This document shows positions 16,432 through 24,280 of a DNA stretch of 44,082 nucleotides, in pieces. This DNA is from Planctomycetaceae bacterium (GTDB lineage: Bacteria; Planctomycetota; Planctomycetia; Planctomycetales; Planctomycetaceae), in the NCBI GenBank assembly GCA_020426515.1, contig JAGQPW010000032.1, forward strand, positions 1 to 44,082, written 5' to 3'. The position numbers and the translations under genes were made by a program. Position 1 is the first letter of the stretch. Each line of letters opens with the position of its first letter. The notes below the pieces were generated by a model. The model was not told where the DNA came from. It saw only the letters and a list, made by a program, of their open reading frames with translations, and searched no databases.

Positions 16432-17535
16432 ATGCAGCGCATTCGGTACATCATGATTGGCGGCTTCCTTGGGGCCGGAAAGACCACCACCCTGGGCCAG
16501 TTGGCCAAACACTACACCGATCGCGGCCTCAATGTGGGCATCGTCACGAATGATCAGGCGACGGACCTCGTCGACACCAACACACTCCGCTCGCAGGGCT
16601 TCGATGTGGGTGAAGTGGCTGGAGCCTGCTTCTGCTGCAACTTCAATGAACTGATGGACACAATGTCCCGGTTGTCAGCGGACCAGCGTCCCGATGTCAT
16701 CCTCGCTGAACCGGTCGGCAGCTGCACCGATCTGGTCGCCACGGTGATTCAGCCGATCAAGCGGCTGTTCGACGCTGAGTTCGACATCGCCCCCTATGCG
16801 GTCATCCTCAAGCCCAGCCATGGTCGACGCATCCTCAAAAACGAAGCCGGGACCGGATTCTCCCCCAAAGCCGCCTACATTCTGAGCAAGCAGCTCGAAG
16901 AAGCGGACGTCATCCTGATCAACCGCATCGACGAACTCTCGGCAGAGGAAGTGCAGGAACTGACCAGCCTGCTCACGGAACATCACCCCAAAACACCGGT
17001 CCTGCAAATCTCTGCCCGCACGGGAACTGGAATTGATGGACTCGTCGAGTTCCTCACTCAGCAGGGGGACTTCGGTCGAAAAATCCTCGACATCGACTAC
17101 GACACCTATGCCGAAGGGGAAGCGGAACTCGGCTGGCTCAACAGCAGCCTGACGGTATCGTCGTCACAAAAATTCTCCCTCGACACCGTCCTGCTGGCCA
17201 TTGTGGTCGACCTCAAGCAGCGTCTCGAAACAGCGGGCTTTGAACCGGCCCACCTGAAAACCATCGGACTGTGGGAAGGGTTCTTCGGAGTCGCCAACCT
17301 CATCAGCAGTGACACGCCCCCCGAACTCTCGCTCTCATGCGGACACGAAGTGCAGGAGGCCGAGGTCATCGTGAACGCCCGCGTGGCCTGCGATCCAGAG
17401 ACGCTGCAGGAGTACGTCCACGCCGCGGTCGATGCCGTCGCCGCTCAACACGGCCTGCAGGTCAGCTTCCGGCAGACCCAGAGCTTCCGCCCCGGTCGAC
17501 CGGTCCCCACCCATCGCTTTGCCGACAGCGTGTGA
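16432..17535 (+). CDS. CobW/G3E-family P-loop GTPase (metal-chaperone type) with atypical C-terminus
   Basis: The N-terminal half is a G3E GTPase domain: Walker [11 protein letters not shown] (residues 10-19), the GACFCC motif with Cys66, Cys68 and Cys69 (the CxCC metal site of the family), LAEPVGSC as switch II region and NRID in place of NKxD. Members insert or traffic Zn, Co or Ni. The C-terminal ~140 residues do not show the typical His-rich CobW_C domain. They include [10 protein letters not shown] and a basic tail, and are unfamiliar to me. Start at 16432 is preferred; an ATG four codons earlier (16420) has no ribosome-binding site either. It converges with the PNPOx-fold gene, 13 bases apart. 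Confidence 0.85.
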   Translation: MQRIRYIMIGGFLGAGKTTTLGQLAKHYTDRGLNVGIVTNDQATDLVDTNTLRSQGFDVGEVAGACFCCNFNELMDTMSRLSADQRPDVILAEPVGSCTDLVATVIQPIKRLFDAEFDIAPYAVILKPSHGRRILKNEAGTGFSPKAAYILSKQLEEADVILINRIDELSAEEVQELTSLLTEHHPKTPVLQISARTGTGIDGLVEFLTQQGDFGRKILDIDYDTYAEGEAELGWLNSSLTVSSSQKFSLDTVLLAIVVDLKQRLETAGFEPAHLKTIGLWEGFFGVANLISSDTPPELSLSCGHEVQEAEVIVNARVACDPETLQEYVHAAVDAVAAQHGLQVSFRQTQSFRPGRPVPTHRFADSV

Positions 17536-17548
17536 CAGAACGGCTCAC

Positions 17549-18157
17549 TCAGTCGAAGAGCCATTCCCGCAGTCCGGTTGCCGAAAAAAGTCTTCGCCCT
17601 TCGCGCGGGTCGTCCGTTCCCCAATTGATTGGCTTCTCGCGACGTTGCAGCAGCGGCACGTGCTTCGAACAGTGGATATACGCTTCATCCACCCGCAACA
17701 CCACCCAGCACTCGACAGCGGTATCGAGCGGCACCAGATGGTGTTCAACATACTCTGCGAGTTCCACTGGCAGTTCACCAGGCTGATGAACACTCGTTCG
17801 CCCATTAACATGCAGGCCGACGGTCGATTCGAACATATCGAGGAACACCAGCCCGGCATGCGGGTTCTCCAGCATGTTCCCCAGGCTGGCATAGACACCA
17901 TTGCCCCGATATTCGGGATAGGCCAGCGTCGTGTCGTTCACGACGAGCACAAACCCGGCACTGCCGAATCGGGGCGAGCAATCGCAGTTTCCATCAGCGT
18001 CCGCCGTGGCCACAAACACCATCTCCTGACGCTGAATCAGGTCCACCATCGGCTGGAGCAACCGGTCTTTCATCTGCCGTTGATAAAAACGCTCTGCACG
18101 CGGCTGACTCTGCATCCGCACCTGCATTTCCCGTTCGCCACGATGCTCGTGAACCAT
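17549..18157 (-). CDS. Pyridoxamine 5'-phosphate oxidase-fold (FMN-binding split barrel) protein
   Basis: A 202-residue cytoplasmic protein of the PNPOx-like family. Key segments are VFVATADADGNCDCSPRFG (about residues 47-65), YRGNGVYASLGNMLENPHAGLVFLD and VDEAYIHCSKHVP, which in related proteins form the flavin/substrate-binding barrel. The family includes flavin-dependent reductases and haem- or F420-binding proteins; the substrate cannot be told from sequence. The start is well supported by a GAGGAGAGGAT site directly before the ATG at 18157. It stands alone between the convergent GTPase gene and a long gene-free stretch. Confidence 0.85.
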   Translation of the reverse strand: MVHEHRGEREMQVRMQSQPRAERFYQRQMKDRLLQPMVDLIQRQEMVFVATADADGNCDCSPRFGSAGFVLVVNDTTLAYPEYRGNGVYASLGNMLENPHAGLVFLDMFESTVGLHVNGRTSVHQPGELPVELAEYVEHHLVPLDTAVECWVVLRVDEAYIHCSKHVPLLQRREKPINWGTDDPREGRRLFSATGLREWLFD

Positions 18158-18702
18158 ATCCTCTCCTCAATCAATCGCGGGATCATAGGGCCCCGTGCCA
18201 GCGAAACAACCCCGGCCTCAAAGCCATCGGGCAGGCGAATCGGAAGGCATTCCCCAAACTCAAAGGAAGCCGGAATCATTCTGGCCCCTCAAGCCTCCAA
18301 GCCCCATCGGGTTGACTGGACATTGCCCGCACGAGCCGATCAGGCGAATGCATCCCGGTGCGGCTCTGCGTCAATTAACCTCTGGATCGCGCCAACATTG
18401 AGGGGTATACTTCCGTCAGGAAGCAGCCTGTGCCCTGAAATCCGAGATGTTGCACAGGAGGTGAGCGTGCTGGCCAATGGCCTTTGCTCCCTCGCGTTCG
18501 CGGTGCGGACGCTGCTGGTGGCAAGGAGACCTGCACGTTTGTGATTCCCTTCTGGCGGAGGTGTGGCCGTGTCATTCCTCAGCCAGAACGCTGGCCTGTT
18601 TTCCCGAGAGCTTTTCCCAACTCGACTGTCAGCCAATGCGTTCGATGTCATTCCCGCGCTCACGGCGAACGCGACATTTGATGAACCGAAAGGAGATTTC
18701 AC
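18158..18702. other. Gene-poor region between the PNPOx gene and the 67-residue ORF
   Basis: Several open frames cross this 545-base stretch on both strands, but none has a good ribosome-binding site or recognisable protein features. A TATACT hexamer at 18406-18411 could be a -10 element for the downstream small gene, but its -35 region is poor. I see no repeat or RNA gene. Confidence 0.4.
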
Positions 18703-18906
18703 ATGACCGCAACAGAACACATTATCGATCCGTATCCCGCATCCCGAAAGGCGGTGAACGCAGCCTTTGAGGCCATGGTCTCTGCCGCTTCAGTGCTGAA
18801 ACGGGACGACCTGTCCGCCGCACAACGGAAGGAATTGGCCGGCATCATTGCCGAACGTGCCCGCGATCTGAGTGACCTGGCCGCCCGCATTCAGTCGAGC
18901 GACTAG
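18703..18906 (+). CDS. Small helical protein of unknown function (67 residues)
   Basis: I do not recognise this protein. It has a strong ribosome-binding site (AAAGGAG, eight bases before the ATG) and is followed by a strong hairpin terminator, so it is a convincing monocistronic gene. It has a short polar N-terminus followed by two predicted helices (about residues 15-35 and 38-66) rich in Ala, Glu and Arg, with no cysteine and no membrane segment. It may dimerise as a helical hairpin. No neighbour suggests a function. Confidence 0.7.
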   Translation: MTATEHIIDPYPASRKAVNAAFEAMVSAASVLKRDDLSAAQRKELAGIIAERARDLSDLAARIQSSD

Positions 18907-18932
18907 TCGAGCGCCGATTTGTCACAACACCC

Positions 18933-18960
18933 CGAGGCCCGGCCTGTTGGTCGGGCCTCG
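18933..18960 (+). terminator. Hairpin terminator after the 67-residue gene
   Basis: A perfect 9-bp GC-rich stem (CGAGGCCCG / CGGGCCTCG), extended inward to 12 pairs including one G-T, closes a TGTT loop 27 bases after the stop codon. There is no strong T-run, so it could need assistance, but position and stability favour termination. Confidence 0.6.
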
Positions 18961-19032
18961 CGTGCTTCCTGTCCGCCACAGCAAGCAGGTCAGACTGTGG
19001 AGTGCCCGCGTGTCGGGATGTGAATCACAGCA

Positions 19033-19120
19033 GGGTTCCACTGCCCTGTGCAGCAGTGCAGCCCCCCGCCCCGAAGCCACCCAACCCCGCCCTCGCACGG
19101 CTGACACAGCCGTGGAACCC
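19033..19120. repeat. REP-like inverted doublet (type C)
   Basis: On the plus strand GGGTTCCAC at 19033-19041 begins a palindrome (CACTGC / GCAGTG, to 19058). On the minus strand the same GGGTTCCAC header (19120 to 19112) begins a perfect 8-bp palindrome CACGGCTG / CAGCCGTG with a TGT triloop (19114 to 19096). The two units share a header but differ in stem sequence, and point toward each other. This resembles a doublet of REP-type palindromes; the stems have diverged, so the pairing is less certain than for the doublet at 19979. Confidence 0.5.
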
Positions 19121-19122
19121 AA

Positions 19123-19143
19123 GTTCTCCACCAACCGGAGAAC
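19123..19143. terminator. Hairpin just past the stop of the 269-codon gene
   Basis: A perfect 7-bp stem (GTTCTCC / GGAGAAC) with a 7-base loop lies 10-31 bases downstream of the minus-strand gene ending at 19154. It may act as a terminator for that gene. No T-run follows, and it may instead be part of the repeat cluster. Confidence 0.35.
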
Positions 19144-19146
19144 CCG

Positions 19147-19157
19147 GCCTGACCTAC
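19147..19157 (-). repeat. Partial REP (type A end) at the stop codon of the 269-codon gene
   Basis: The minus-strand sequence GTAGGTCAGGC is identical to the first 11 bases of each unit of the REP doublet at 19979-20046. It then diverges, so only half of the palindrome remains. The stop codon TAG of the neighbouring gene lies inside it. Confidence 0.5.
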
Positions 19158-19963
19158 TTCTCTGGAGGAACCACCCCAACAGGGACTTGCCCTTTCTCTC
19201 TCTCAAGATTCGCAACTGTACGCTCAAAATGTCCCTCAACACGACGGGCAAATGCGAGCACCACAACACTTACAAACATGCCCAAGCAACCAACCATTAA
19301 AGCAATGACGACAGTCGCTGATAAAGATTTGGAAGAACCTGACTGCGCAAACGAAACGGGTTGCTTCCCAACACTGTGAACAATCAACGGATTATTGGAC
19401 TCCTGCCCAATCGTCGTCTCAGTCCAAGCTGAGACGCTTAGAGATTTTTCAATCTCAATTGTCCCTATGTTGATATCATTGTTAAACTCGACTTCAGCCA
19501 CCTCGCCATCATCCCACTCGACATACGCAAGGCCACGCCCGTTCATTTGAATTCGAACATCTTTCGCTGCCAAGTCTCCCGAATTCTTAATCGAAATCGT
19601 GACATATTCCTTAAGACGCCGATAGTTTTCTACCTGCAGACCAAGGGGAAATGAAACCAAAGCATCATCTGCCTCACGGCTGTAATGCTTTGTCAAATCT
19701 TTGATTACAACAGGTGGAATGGAAAAATTATTCTGCTCGGCAGTCGCAATAATATTGGGACCAGAGGAACTGGTAATCCAACCATAAATCTCTACAACAG
19801 AAAAGACCATTGATGGAGCGCCGAGGACTATCATCGCAACCGTAGCGTACTTCCACAGAAACTCTCTAGATGGTCTAGATCCCTCAACCTTTTCTGGCAT
19901 CGCGGGTCCGCCTAATGAACTGTTGACTGAAACTGTATGAACGCCCGTCGACGTCCCGATCAT
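19154..19963 (-). CDS. Membrane protein of unknown function in AT-richer DNA, bracketed by REP sequences
   Basis: I do not recognise this 269-residue protein. It has one membrane segment near residues 40-62 (YATVAMIVLGAPSMVFSVVEI) and a second near 218-242 (ATVVIALMVGCLGMFVSVVVLAFA), with a domain of about 150 residues between them that looks beta-rich and contains a stretch YVTISIKNSGDLAAKDVRI, resembling an Ig-like or CARDB-type fold. The C-terminus is charged. The DNA is visibly AT-richer, with codons such as AAT, ATA and TTT common, unlike its neighbours, which suggests transfer. The start is uncertain: ATG at 19963 has no ribosome-binding site, and ATG at 19900 (248 residues) has a weak one. 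The REP doublet lies 15 bases upstream. Confidence 0.75.
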   Translation of the reverse strand: MIGTSTGVHTVSVNSSLGGPAMPEKVEGSRPSREFLWKYATVAMIVLGAPSMVFSVVEIYGWITSSSGPNIIATAEQNNFSIPPVVIKDLTKHYSREADDALVSFPLGLQVENYRRLKEYVTISIKNSGDLAAKDVRIQMNGRGLAYVEWDDGEVAEVEFNNDINIGTIEIEKSLSVSAWTETTIGQESNNPLIVHSVGKQPVSFAQSGSSKSLSATVVIALMVGCLGMFVSVVVLAFARRVEGHFERTVANLEREKGQVPVGVVPPEK

Positions 19964-19978
19964 TTTCGCTATAGATTA

Positions 19979-20046
19979 GTAGGTCAGGCTGTGCCTGACG
20001 AACGATGCCTGTCCATTTCATCATCGTCAGGCACAGCCTGACCTAC
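19979..20046. repeat. REP doublet (REPIN), type A
   Basis: Two identical 23-base arms in inverted orientation (19979-20001 and 20024-20046) are separated by 22 bases. Each arm starts GTAG and then contains its own perfect hairpin: stem GTCAGGC, triloop TGT, stem GCCTGAC. A GTAG tetranucleotide followed by a short palindrome is the hallmark of REP sequences recognised by RAYT transposases, and an inverted pair is a REPIN. The right arm directly abuts the RAYT remnant. Confidence 0.85.
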
Positions 20047-20161
20047 TTGCTCCCAACAACCGCACGTTGCGAGCGTCCTTGAATATCGGCGTGTTCCGCT
20101 CCATCTTCAATGTGAAGAAGTATGTCCCGCCAGCGACGCGATAGCGACGATAGTTCGGCAT
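20027..20161 (-). pseudogene. N-terminal remnant of a REP-associated tyrosine transposase (RAYT)
   Basis: An ATG at 20161, with an AGAGGA ribosome-binding site seven bases upstream, opens a 44-codon frame starting MPNYRRYRVAGGTYFFT and continuing PIFKDARNVRLLG. This is the typical N-terminus of the Y1 transposase branch associated with REPs (COG1943-like; P-G-G-T-x-F-F-T motif). Family members run to about 150 residues or more, with the HUH metal motif and catalytic Tyr further in. Here the similarity ends after about 37 codons, where the sequence runs straight into the REP doublet and stops at 20027. Neither HUH nor Tyr is present, so it cannot be active. Confidence 0.75.
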
Positions 20162-20185
20162 TCCGGGATCCTCTCGCCATTGCGT

Positions 20186-20207
20186 TGGTCCGCACAGCGG
20201 CCCCTAC
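20186..20207 (-). repeat. Solo REP, type B
   Basis: On the minus strand this 22-base unit starts GTAG and contains a palindrome with stems GGGCCGC and GCGGACC around a TGT triloop, with one mismatch. It differs at two positions from the right arm of the REP doublet at 28712-28777. It ends 24 bases before the start of the RAYT remnant and overlaps the last codons of the SPFH gene (stop at 20204). Confidence 0.7.
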
Positions 20208-21307
20208 GGCACTGGCGGCGGCGGTGGAGGAGTCGCTCCGAACAGGCCGCTCAGGTTGGGCACCTGACCTGCCGGGGTCCAGTTGCCAATAACCGGGCTC
20301 CAGACGAGCGTTGCGGGGGTCACCTGGCCGGACTGGATGCCTTGCGAGAGTTGGGCATCGTTGAATGGGCCCTGGGTCTGGCCGTTAACGGCGATGTGCC
20401 ACACGGTTGCCGGAGGCGGAGGAGGAACCATGCCGGGGGCTGCAGGGGCCGCACCGAAGCCGCCAGCCATGCGGTTGGCCATCGCGAAGCCCATCCCCAG
20501 TCCCATCCCCTCACCGGCACCGCCGCCGGGATTCTCGGCGGCTGCGGTCATGGCTTTGCCCATCTGGAACTGCTGGTAGGCGTTCAGGTCGCCGACGACG
20601 CCCATACTGGTCCGGGTATCGAGGGCCTTCTCGACTTCTTCCGGGAACGAAACATTCACAATGTGCAGCTGTGGAATGTCCAACCCGTATTCATCGTCCA
20701 CTCGTTCCACAACCATTTGCCGCAGCTTCTCAGAGAGCTCGCGGTAGCTGGCGGCGAGGTCGAGGGCGCTGATTTGTGAACTGGCGACGAGATCGGCGAA
20801 AGCGGAAGCGACGATGGCCCGCAACAGTTCGTTGATCTCTTCGACTTCGACATTGGAATCGGTGCCGACCAGTTCCTTGAGCAAGGCCTTGGGATCGACC
20901 GCCTTGAGGGTGAAGTTGCCAAAGGCTCGCAAGCGGATGGGACCGAAGTCAGCATCCCGCATCATCACCGGGTTGGGGGTCCCCCATTTGAGATCGGTGA
21001 TTTGCCGCGTGCTGACGAAGTACACTTCCGCCTTGAACGGGCTGTCGAAACCGTACTTCCAGCCGGAGAGAGTCGACAGAATGGGGAGGTTGTCAGTCTT
21101 GAGTTCGTAGTGGCCCGGCTCGAAGACATCGGCCAGTTCGCCGCGATGAACAAACACGGCCATTTGGCCGGGCCGGACGATCAGCTGAGCGCCGTTCTTG
21201 ATCTGATTGTTGTACCGCGGGAACCGCCAGGCGAGTGTATGCCGCGAATCATCGACCCACTCGATGATATCAATCAGTTCCGCCCGCAACTTATCGAACA
21301 GTCCCAT
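20204..21307 (-). CDS. SPFH (band 7)-domain protein with C-terminal GYF_2 domain
   Basis: I chose the ATG at 21307 because a GGAGG site precedes it and family members start MGLFDKLRAELIDIIEW; the open frame extends 50 codons further. The 367-residue protein has an SPFH domain at about residues 20-235 (IKNGAQLIVRPGQMAVFVHRGELADVFEPGHYEL), then a Gly/Ala/Met-rich linker, a short Pro run, and a GYF_2-type domain (VWHIAVNGQTQGPFNDAQLSQGIQSG) ending in a proline-rich tail. Such YdjI/virion-core-like SPFH proteins form membrane-associated assemblies; the role here is unknown. The 3' end overlaps a REP, which supplies its last codons. Confidence 0.85.
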   Translation of the reverse strand: MGLFDKLRAELIDIIEWVDDSRHTLAWRFPRYNNQIKNGAQLIVRPGQMAVFVHRGELADVFEPGHYELKTDNLPILSTLSGWKYGFDSPFKAEVYFVSTRQITDLKWGTPNPVMMRDADFGPIRLRAFGNFTLKAVDPKALLKELVGTDSNVEVEEINELLRAIVASAFADLVASSQISALDLAASYRELSEKLRQMVVERVDDEYGLDIPQLHIVNVSFPEEVEKALDTRTSMGVVGDLNAYQQFQMGKAMTAAAENPGGGAGEGMGLGMGFAMANRMAGGFGAAPAAPGMVPPPPPATVWHIAVNGQTQGPFNDAQLSQGIQSGQVTPATLVWSPVIGNWTPAGQVPNLSGLFGATPPPPPPVP

Positions 21308-21485
21308 TCCCGTTTCCTCCGGCCAGTCGTTGTCGAGTTTCCAGTGGCTGCATGCTACCGCCCGGAAGAGGAAACGGGCAACCGGCGGGGATGGATCACG
21401 GCAATTCAGGATTTTCGCGGGGTACCTTCGGCGCAGGCCTGAAGGCTGAGTTTTCAACTGCTCACTCCCCCCTCACGAGCGAATC

Positions 21486-21502
21486 TGCCTTGCCTCAAGG
21501 CA
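21486..21502. terminator. Small hairpin downstream of the FAD oxidoreductase gene
   Basis: A perfect 7-bp stem (TGCCTTG / CAAGGCA) with a CCT loop lies 32-48 bases past the minus-strand stop at 21534. No T-run follows on that strand, so termination is only suggested by position. Confidence 0.3.
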
Positions 21503-21533
21503 TAAGTTGGCGGAGAGCGCCGATCGGAAATCG

Positions 21534-23582
21534 CTACTTATCCACAGGCAGCAGTTGCACGGCATCGACGATCACATAGCCATTGGTCCCGGCATTGGAG
21601 ATGGTGACGACCGCCTGCTGGTCGAAGGTGAAGGTCCCCAGGGTATGGAAGGCACCGTCCAGCTTGGGCTGAACCTTCTGGTCGACTTTCAGTTCTGTGG
21701 TTCCGTTGGCGTGGGCAATGGACACCGGCACGTTTGTCGCTCGGTTGGGATTCGCGGGCCAGGAGATGCGGACTTCGTAGCGGCCGGGCTTTGGGACGGC
21801 GAACGTGAACCGGGCAGAGAGTTCCCCCTTGGCCTGGTTGTCATCGTGCAGATAGGTGTCCCCCACGCGCGGGCTCACAACCGCACCAGAGACCCAGGCT
21901 CCGGTCGTCTCGGCCTGTTCGTTGTCGCGAACGAGTCCCTTGAGAGTCTCCGGATCGATTGTATTGCCCGTCCGTCGCAGTGGGCCTTCGTAGGTGAGAA
22001 TCTGCTTGTCGGCCAGCAGCCTCTCGCGGAGTTTCGCATAGTCGACAGCCTGCACATCGACCTTGGCATCCATCGCCTGACAGGCGGCGGTCGCGGCGGA
22101 CTGTCCCAGAATCATGAAGACCGGCTCCATGCGAATCGAACCAAAGGCAATGTGTGTCGACGAGAGGGCCACCGGAACGAGCAGGTTGGTGCATTCCGAT
22201 GCTTTGGGCGTGATGGCCCGGTATGAAAGCGGATAAGGATTCACGCCAATCTCGACGTTCCCTTCGTTCTCAACTGCTCCATCCAACACACCCATCTGGC
22301 AATGATGCGAGTCCATGTTGTACGAGGCGAGGCCTACCGAATCCTCTGGCACCTCGCGTCCCTGGCAGTTGTGCTGCGTCATCACGTAGTCGCTGACCAT
22401 GCGTCGGCCTTCGCGAATGTACAACTGGTGCGTCCAGCCGCTCGTGCGCTGGTACTCATCGCGTGGCAGTCCGAACTGCTGAAAGTACGCGCGCCACTTT
22501 TCGGGAATGCGCGGCGAGTGCGTAAGGAAGTACAGCACACCAATCTGGTAGTTGGCGTGATCCTGAAAGATCTGCTCGCGGGTGGACCAGTCGGCATCGG
22601 GCCAGCTGTAGTTGCCGCCGACAAAGTCGATGAAGTACGCCCCCTTAAACAAGTGGTGGTTGTTGGTGTCGATACTCCACCCTGGCGTGGGATCGGCTCC
22701 GGTCTCGAACAGTCGTGCGAGCAGTTCGTATTGCTGCTCGTCGTATACGGCGGGCTTGGGGAATGCGATTCGATCATCATCCTTCACGAGTCGCATACGA
22801 AAGCAGAAGGCCTGAATCGTCTTGTCGGCCTCTCCGGGGACTCCGGTCTCGGCAACAACTCGCGGCAGCAATCCACTGGAAGGATCGCCGGGAACAATGT
22901 ACGGATCGACTTTCGCCGGCCAGTTGTGGCCCCCCTTGCCCAGCGGCCGAATGCCGTTGTACGTCTCGCCGTACTGACTGTTCGCTTCACGTCCGTAGGT
23001 GTAGGAGACTCCGGCACGCGGCAGCAGGTCTCCTTCGTAAGTGGCATCGATGAACTGAGCCGCTTCAACACGCAGGCCGTCTTCCATTACCAGAGCCTTG
23101 ATGCGTGTGCCGTCTTTCTCGACCTTGTCCAGGTGACACAGCAGGTGGTACTCCACCCCGGCCTCCTTAAGCATGTCGAGGAACTGCTGTTCGGCGGTCG
23201 AGGGTCGGAAGTTCGCTTGTCCGGCGACATCGTAAAACTCTCGGGCGATACCGCCGCAAACGTTCTTGCTGCCACCATCAGTATGGCTGAGTCCCCCCGA
23301 GGTCAGGCCGCCAATATGTCGACCAAACTCCAGCAGCACCGCCTTCTTTCCCATGCGAGCGGCCTGCACGCAGGCAGTGACACCGGCACAGGTGCCGCCA
23401 TACACACAGACATCAGTCTGAATCGTCCGAGGCTTTGTTTCCATCGCAGGCTCGTAATACCGCAATCCGGGGATGGCCGGTGCCGGCAGGTCCGCAGCCT
23501 GAACAGACACAGGGGCAATGCAGATCACACAACTGGCGACCGAAAGCAGAAATCCGGTCAGGCGGTGGAGACGGGAAAGCAT
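21534..23582 (-). CDS. Secreted FAD-dependent oxidoreductase with golvesin-like C-terminal domain
   Basis: I set the start at 23582, where a signal peptide begins (MLSRLHRLTGFLLSVASCV, cleavage after VQA), giving 682 residues; the frame remains open for 63 more codons. The mature protein has a flavin-binding motif DVCVYGGTCAGVTACVQAA and GRHIGGLTSGGLSHTDGG, typical of the FAD_oxidored family (PF12831), followed by the QFIDATYEGDLL segment. The last ~130 residues match the golvesin C-terminal-like carbohydrate-binding-type domain (PKPGRYEVRISWPANPNRA, GYVIVDAVQL). Planctomycetes carry many such secreted oxidoreductases, thought to act on sugars or polysaccharides; the substrate is unknown. It is divergent from the iscA-type gene. 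Confidence 0.88.
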   Translation of the reverse strand: MLSRLHRLTGFLLSVASCVICIAPVSVQAADLPAPAIPGLRYYEPAMETKPRTIQTDVCVYGGTCAGVTACVQAARMGKKAVLLEFGRHIGGLTSGGLSHTDGGSKNVCGGIAREFYDVAGQANFRPSTAEQQFLDMLKEAGVEYHLLCHLDKVEKDGTRIKALVMEDGLRVEAAQFIDATYEGDLLPRAGVSYTYGREANSQYGETYNGIRPLGKGGHNWPAKVDPYIVPGDPSSGLLPRVVAETGVPGEADKTIQAFCFRMRLVKDDDRIAFPKPAVYDEQQYELLARLFETGADPTPGWSIDTNNHHLFKGAYFIDFVGGNYSWPDADWSTREQIFQDHANYQIGVLYFLTHSPRIPEKWRAYFQQFGLPRDEYQRTSGWTHQLYIREGRRMVSDYVMTQHNCQGREVPEDSVGLASYNMDSHHCQMGVLDGAVENEGNVEIGVNPYPLSYRAITPKASECTNLLVPVALSSTHIAFGSIRMEPVFMILGQSAATAACQAMDAKVDVQAVDYAKLRERLLADKQILTYEGPLRRTGNTIDPETLKGLVRDNEQAETTGAWVSGAVVSPRVGDTYLHDDNQAKGELSARFTFAVPKPGRYEVRISWPANPNRATNVPVSIAHANGTTELKVDQKVQPKLDGAFHTLGTFTFDQQAVVTISNAGTNGYVIVDAVQLLPVDK

Positions 23583-23789
23583 CGGACAAACCGTTTCATG
23601 TAGTTCAGGGACAGGGACTTGCGTCAGGATATCGCATTCGTATCGTCTGATACAGGCAACAAGACTGTAGGCTTGTTGGCCGTTCAACGTGAGCCGCAGC
23701 CCCTTCAGCGTGAAATGTTCAGCGAGCAACGGTCGTCGCCCGAAGTGCGTCATTCGCCCCTCGATTCTCAACCTTCAAGACAAGCACTA

Positions 23790-23816
23790 TTGTCCGGGAG
23801 GGCTGGCCGATATAAT
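23790..23816 (+). promoter_or_regulatory. Candidate sigma-70-type promoter for the IscA-type gene
   Basis: A perfect -10 hexamer TATAAT at 23811-23816 is preceded by TTGTCC at 23790-23795 with a 15-base spacer, shorter than optimal. It would give a leader of roughly 85 bases before the ATG at 23908. The exact -10 match in otherwise GC-rich DNA makes it notable. Confidence 0.5.
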
Positions 23817-23907
23817 CTTGTTGTCGAAGAAACATTCCGGAAGCGATGGGCTGCCGGTTCACCCAAACGTCAGAACTCGTCCTTTCCAGACAGAGGAGAC
23901 AACAGTC

Positions 23908-24237
23908 ATGGTTCACCTGTCCGAAACTGCAGCTGCCGAAATCAAGAAGCGCATTTCCGAATGCTCTGACCCCGAGAACACCGTGCTCCGCGTGGGCGTG
24001 CGTGGCGGCGGATGCAGTGGCTTCGATTACCTGTTCGGCTTTGACACCAATGCCGATCCGGAAAAGGATCACATTTCCGAGCAGCATGGCGTAAAGATCG
24101 CTGTCCAGAAGGCTCACGACCTGTATCTGGACGGCACCACAATTGGCTTCAAGAACGACCTCGACAAGTACGGGTTCACGTTCGACAACCCGAACGCCAC
24201 CAAGACCTGTGGTTGCGGTTCCAGCTTCGGCGTTTGA
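23908..24237 (+). CDS. IscA/ErpA/HesB-type Fe-S cluster assembly protein
   Basis: A-type carriers bind and hand on Fe-S clusters to target proteins. The 109-residue protein has the three conserved cysteines: Cys36 in GGGCSGF, and Cys101 and Cys103 in the CGCGSSF C-terminus. I chose the ATG at 23908, with an AGAGGAG site ten bases upstream, although the frame is open from 23689. Length is typical. It lies just before a radical SAM gene that needs a 4Fe-4S cluster, but a strong terminator separates the two. I cannot distinguish IscA, ErpA and SufA from sequence alone. Confidence 0.93.
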   Translation: MVHLSETAAAEIKKRISECSDPENTVLRVGVRGGGCSGFDYLFGFDTNADPEKDHISEQHGVKIAVQKAHDLYLDGTTIGFKNDLDKYGFTFDNPNATKTCGCGSSFGV

Positions 24238-24280
24238 TCCAGCGCCGGGCTCATCAGGCCTGCCAGAATTCGAAATTCGC

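Noticed and set aside
17432..18544. A 370-codon plus-strand open frame across the PNPOx gene
   Set aside because: The minus-strand PNPOx gene has a strong ribosome-binding site and family motifs; the plus frame has neither.
18340..18720. A 126-codon minus-strand open frame in the gene-poor region
   Set aside because: It has no ribosome-binding site, no hydrophobic or domain pattern, and overlaps the start signals of the 67-residue gene.
22302..23603. A 433-codon plus-strand open frame
   Set aside because: It is antisense to the FAD oxidoreductase, which has a signal peptide, flavin motif and C-terminal domain; the antisense frame has none.
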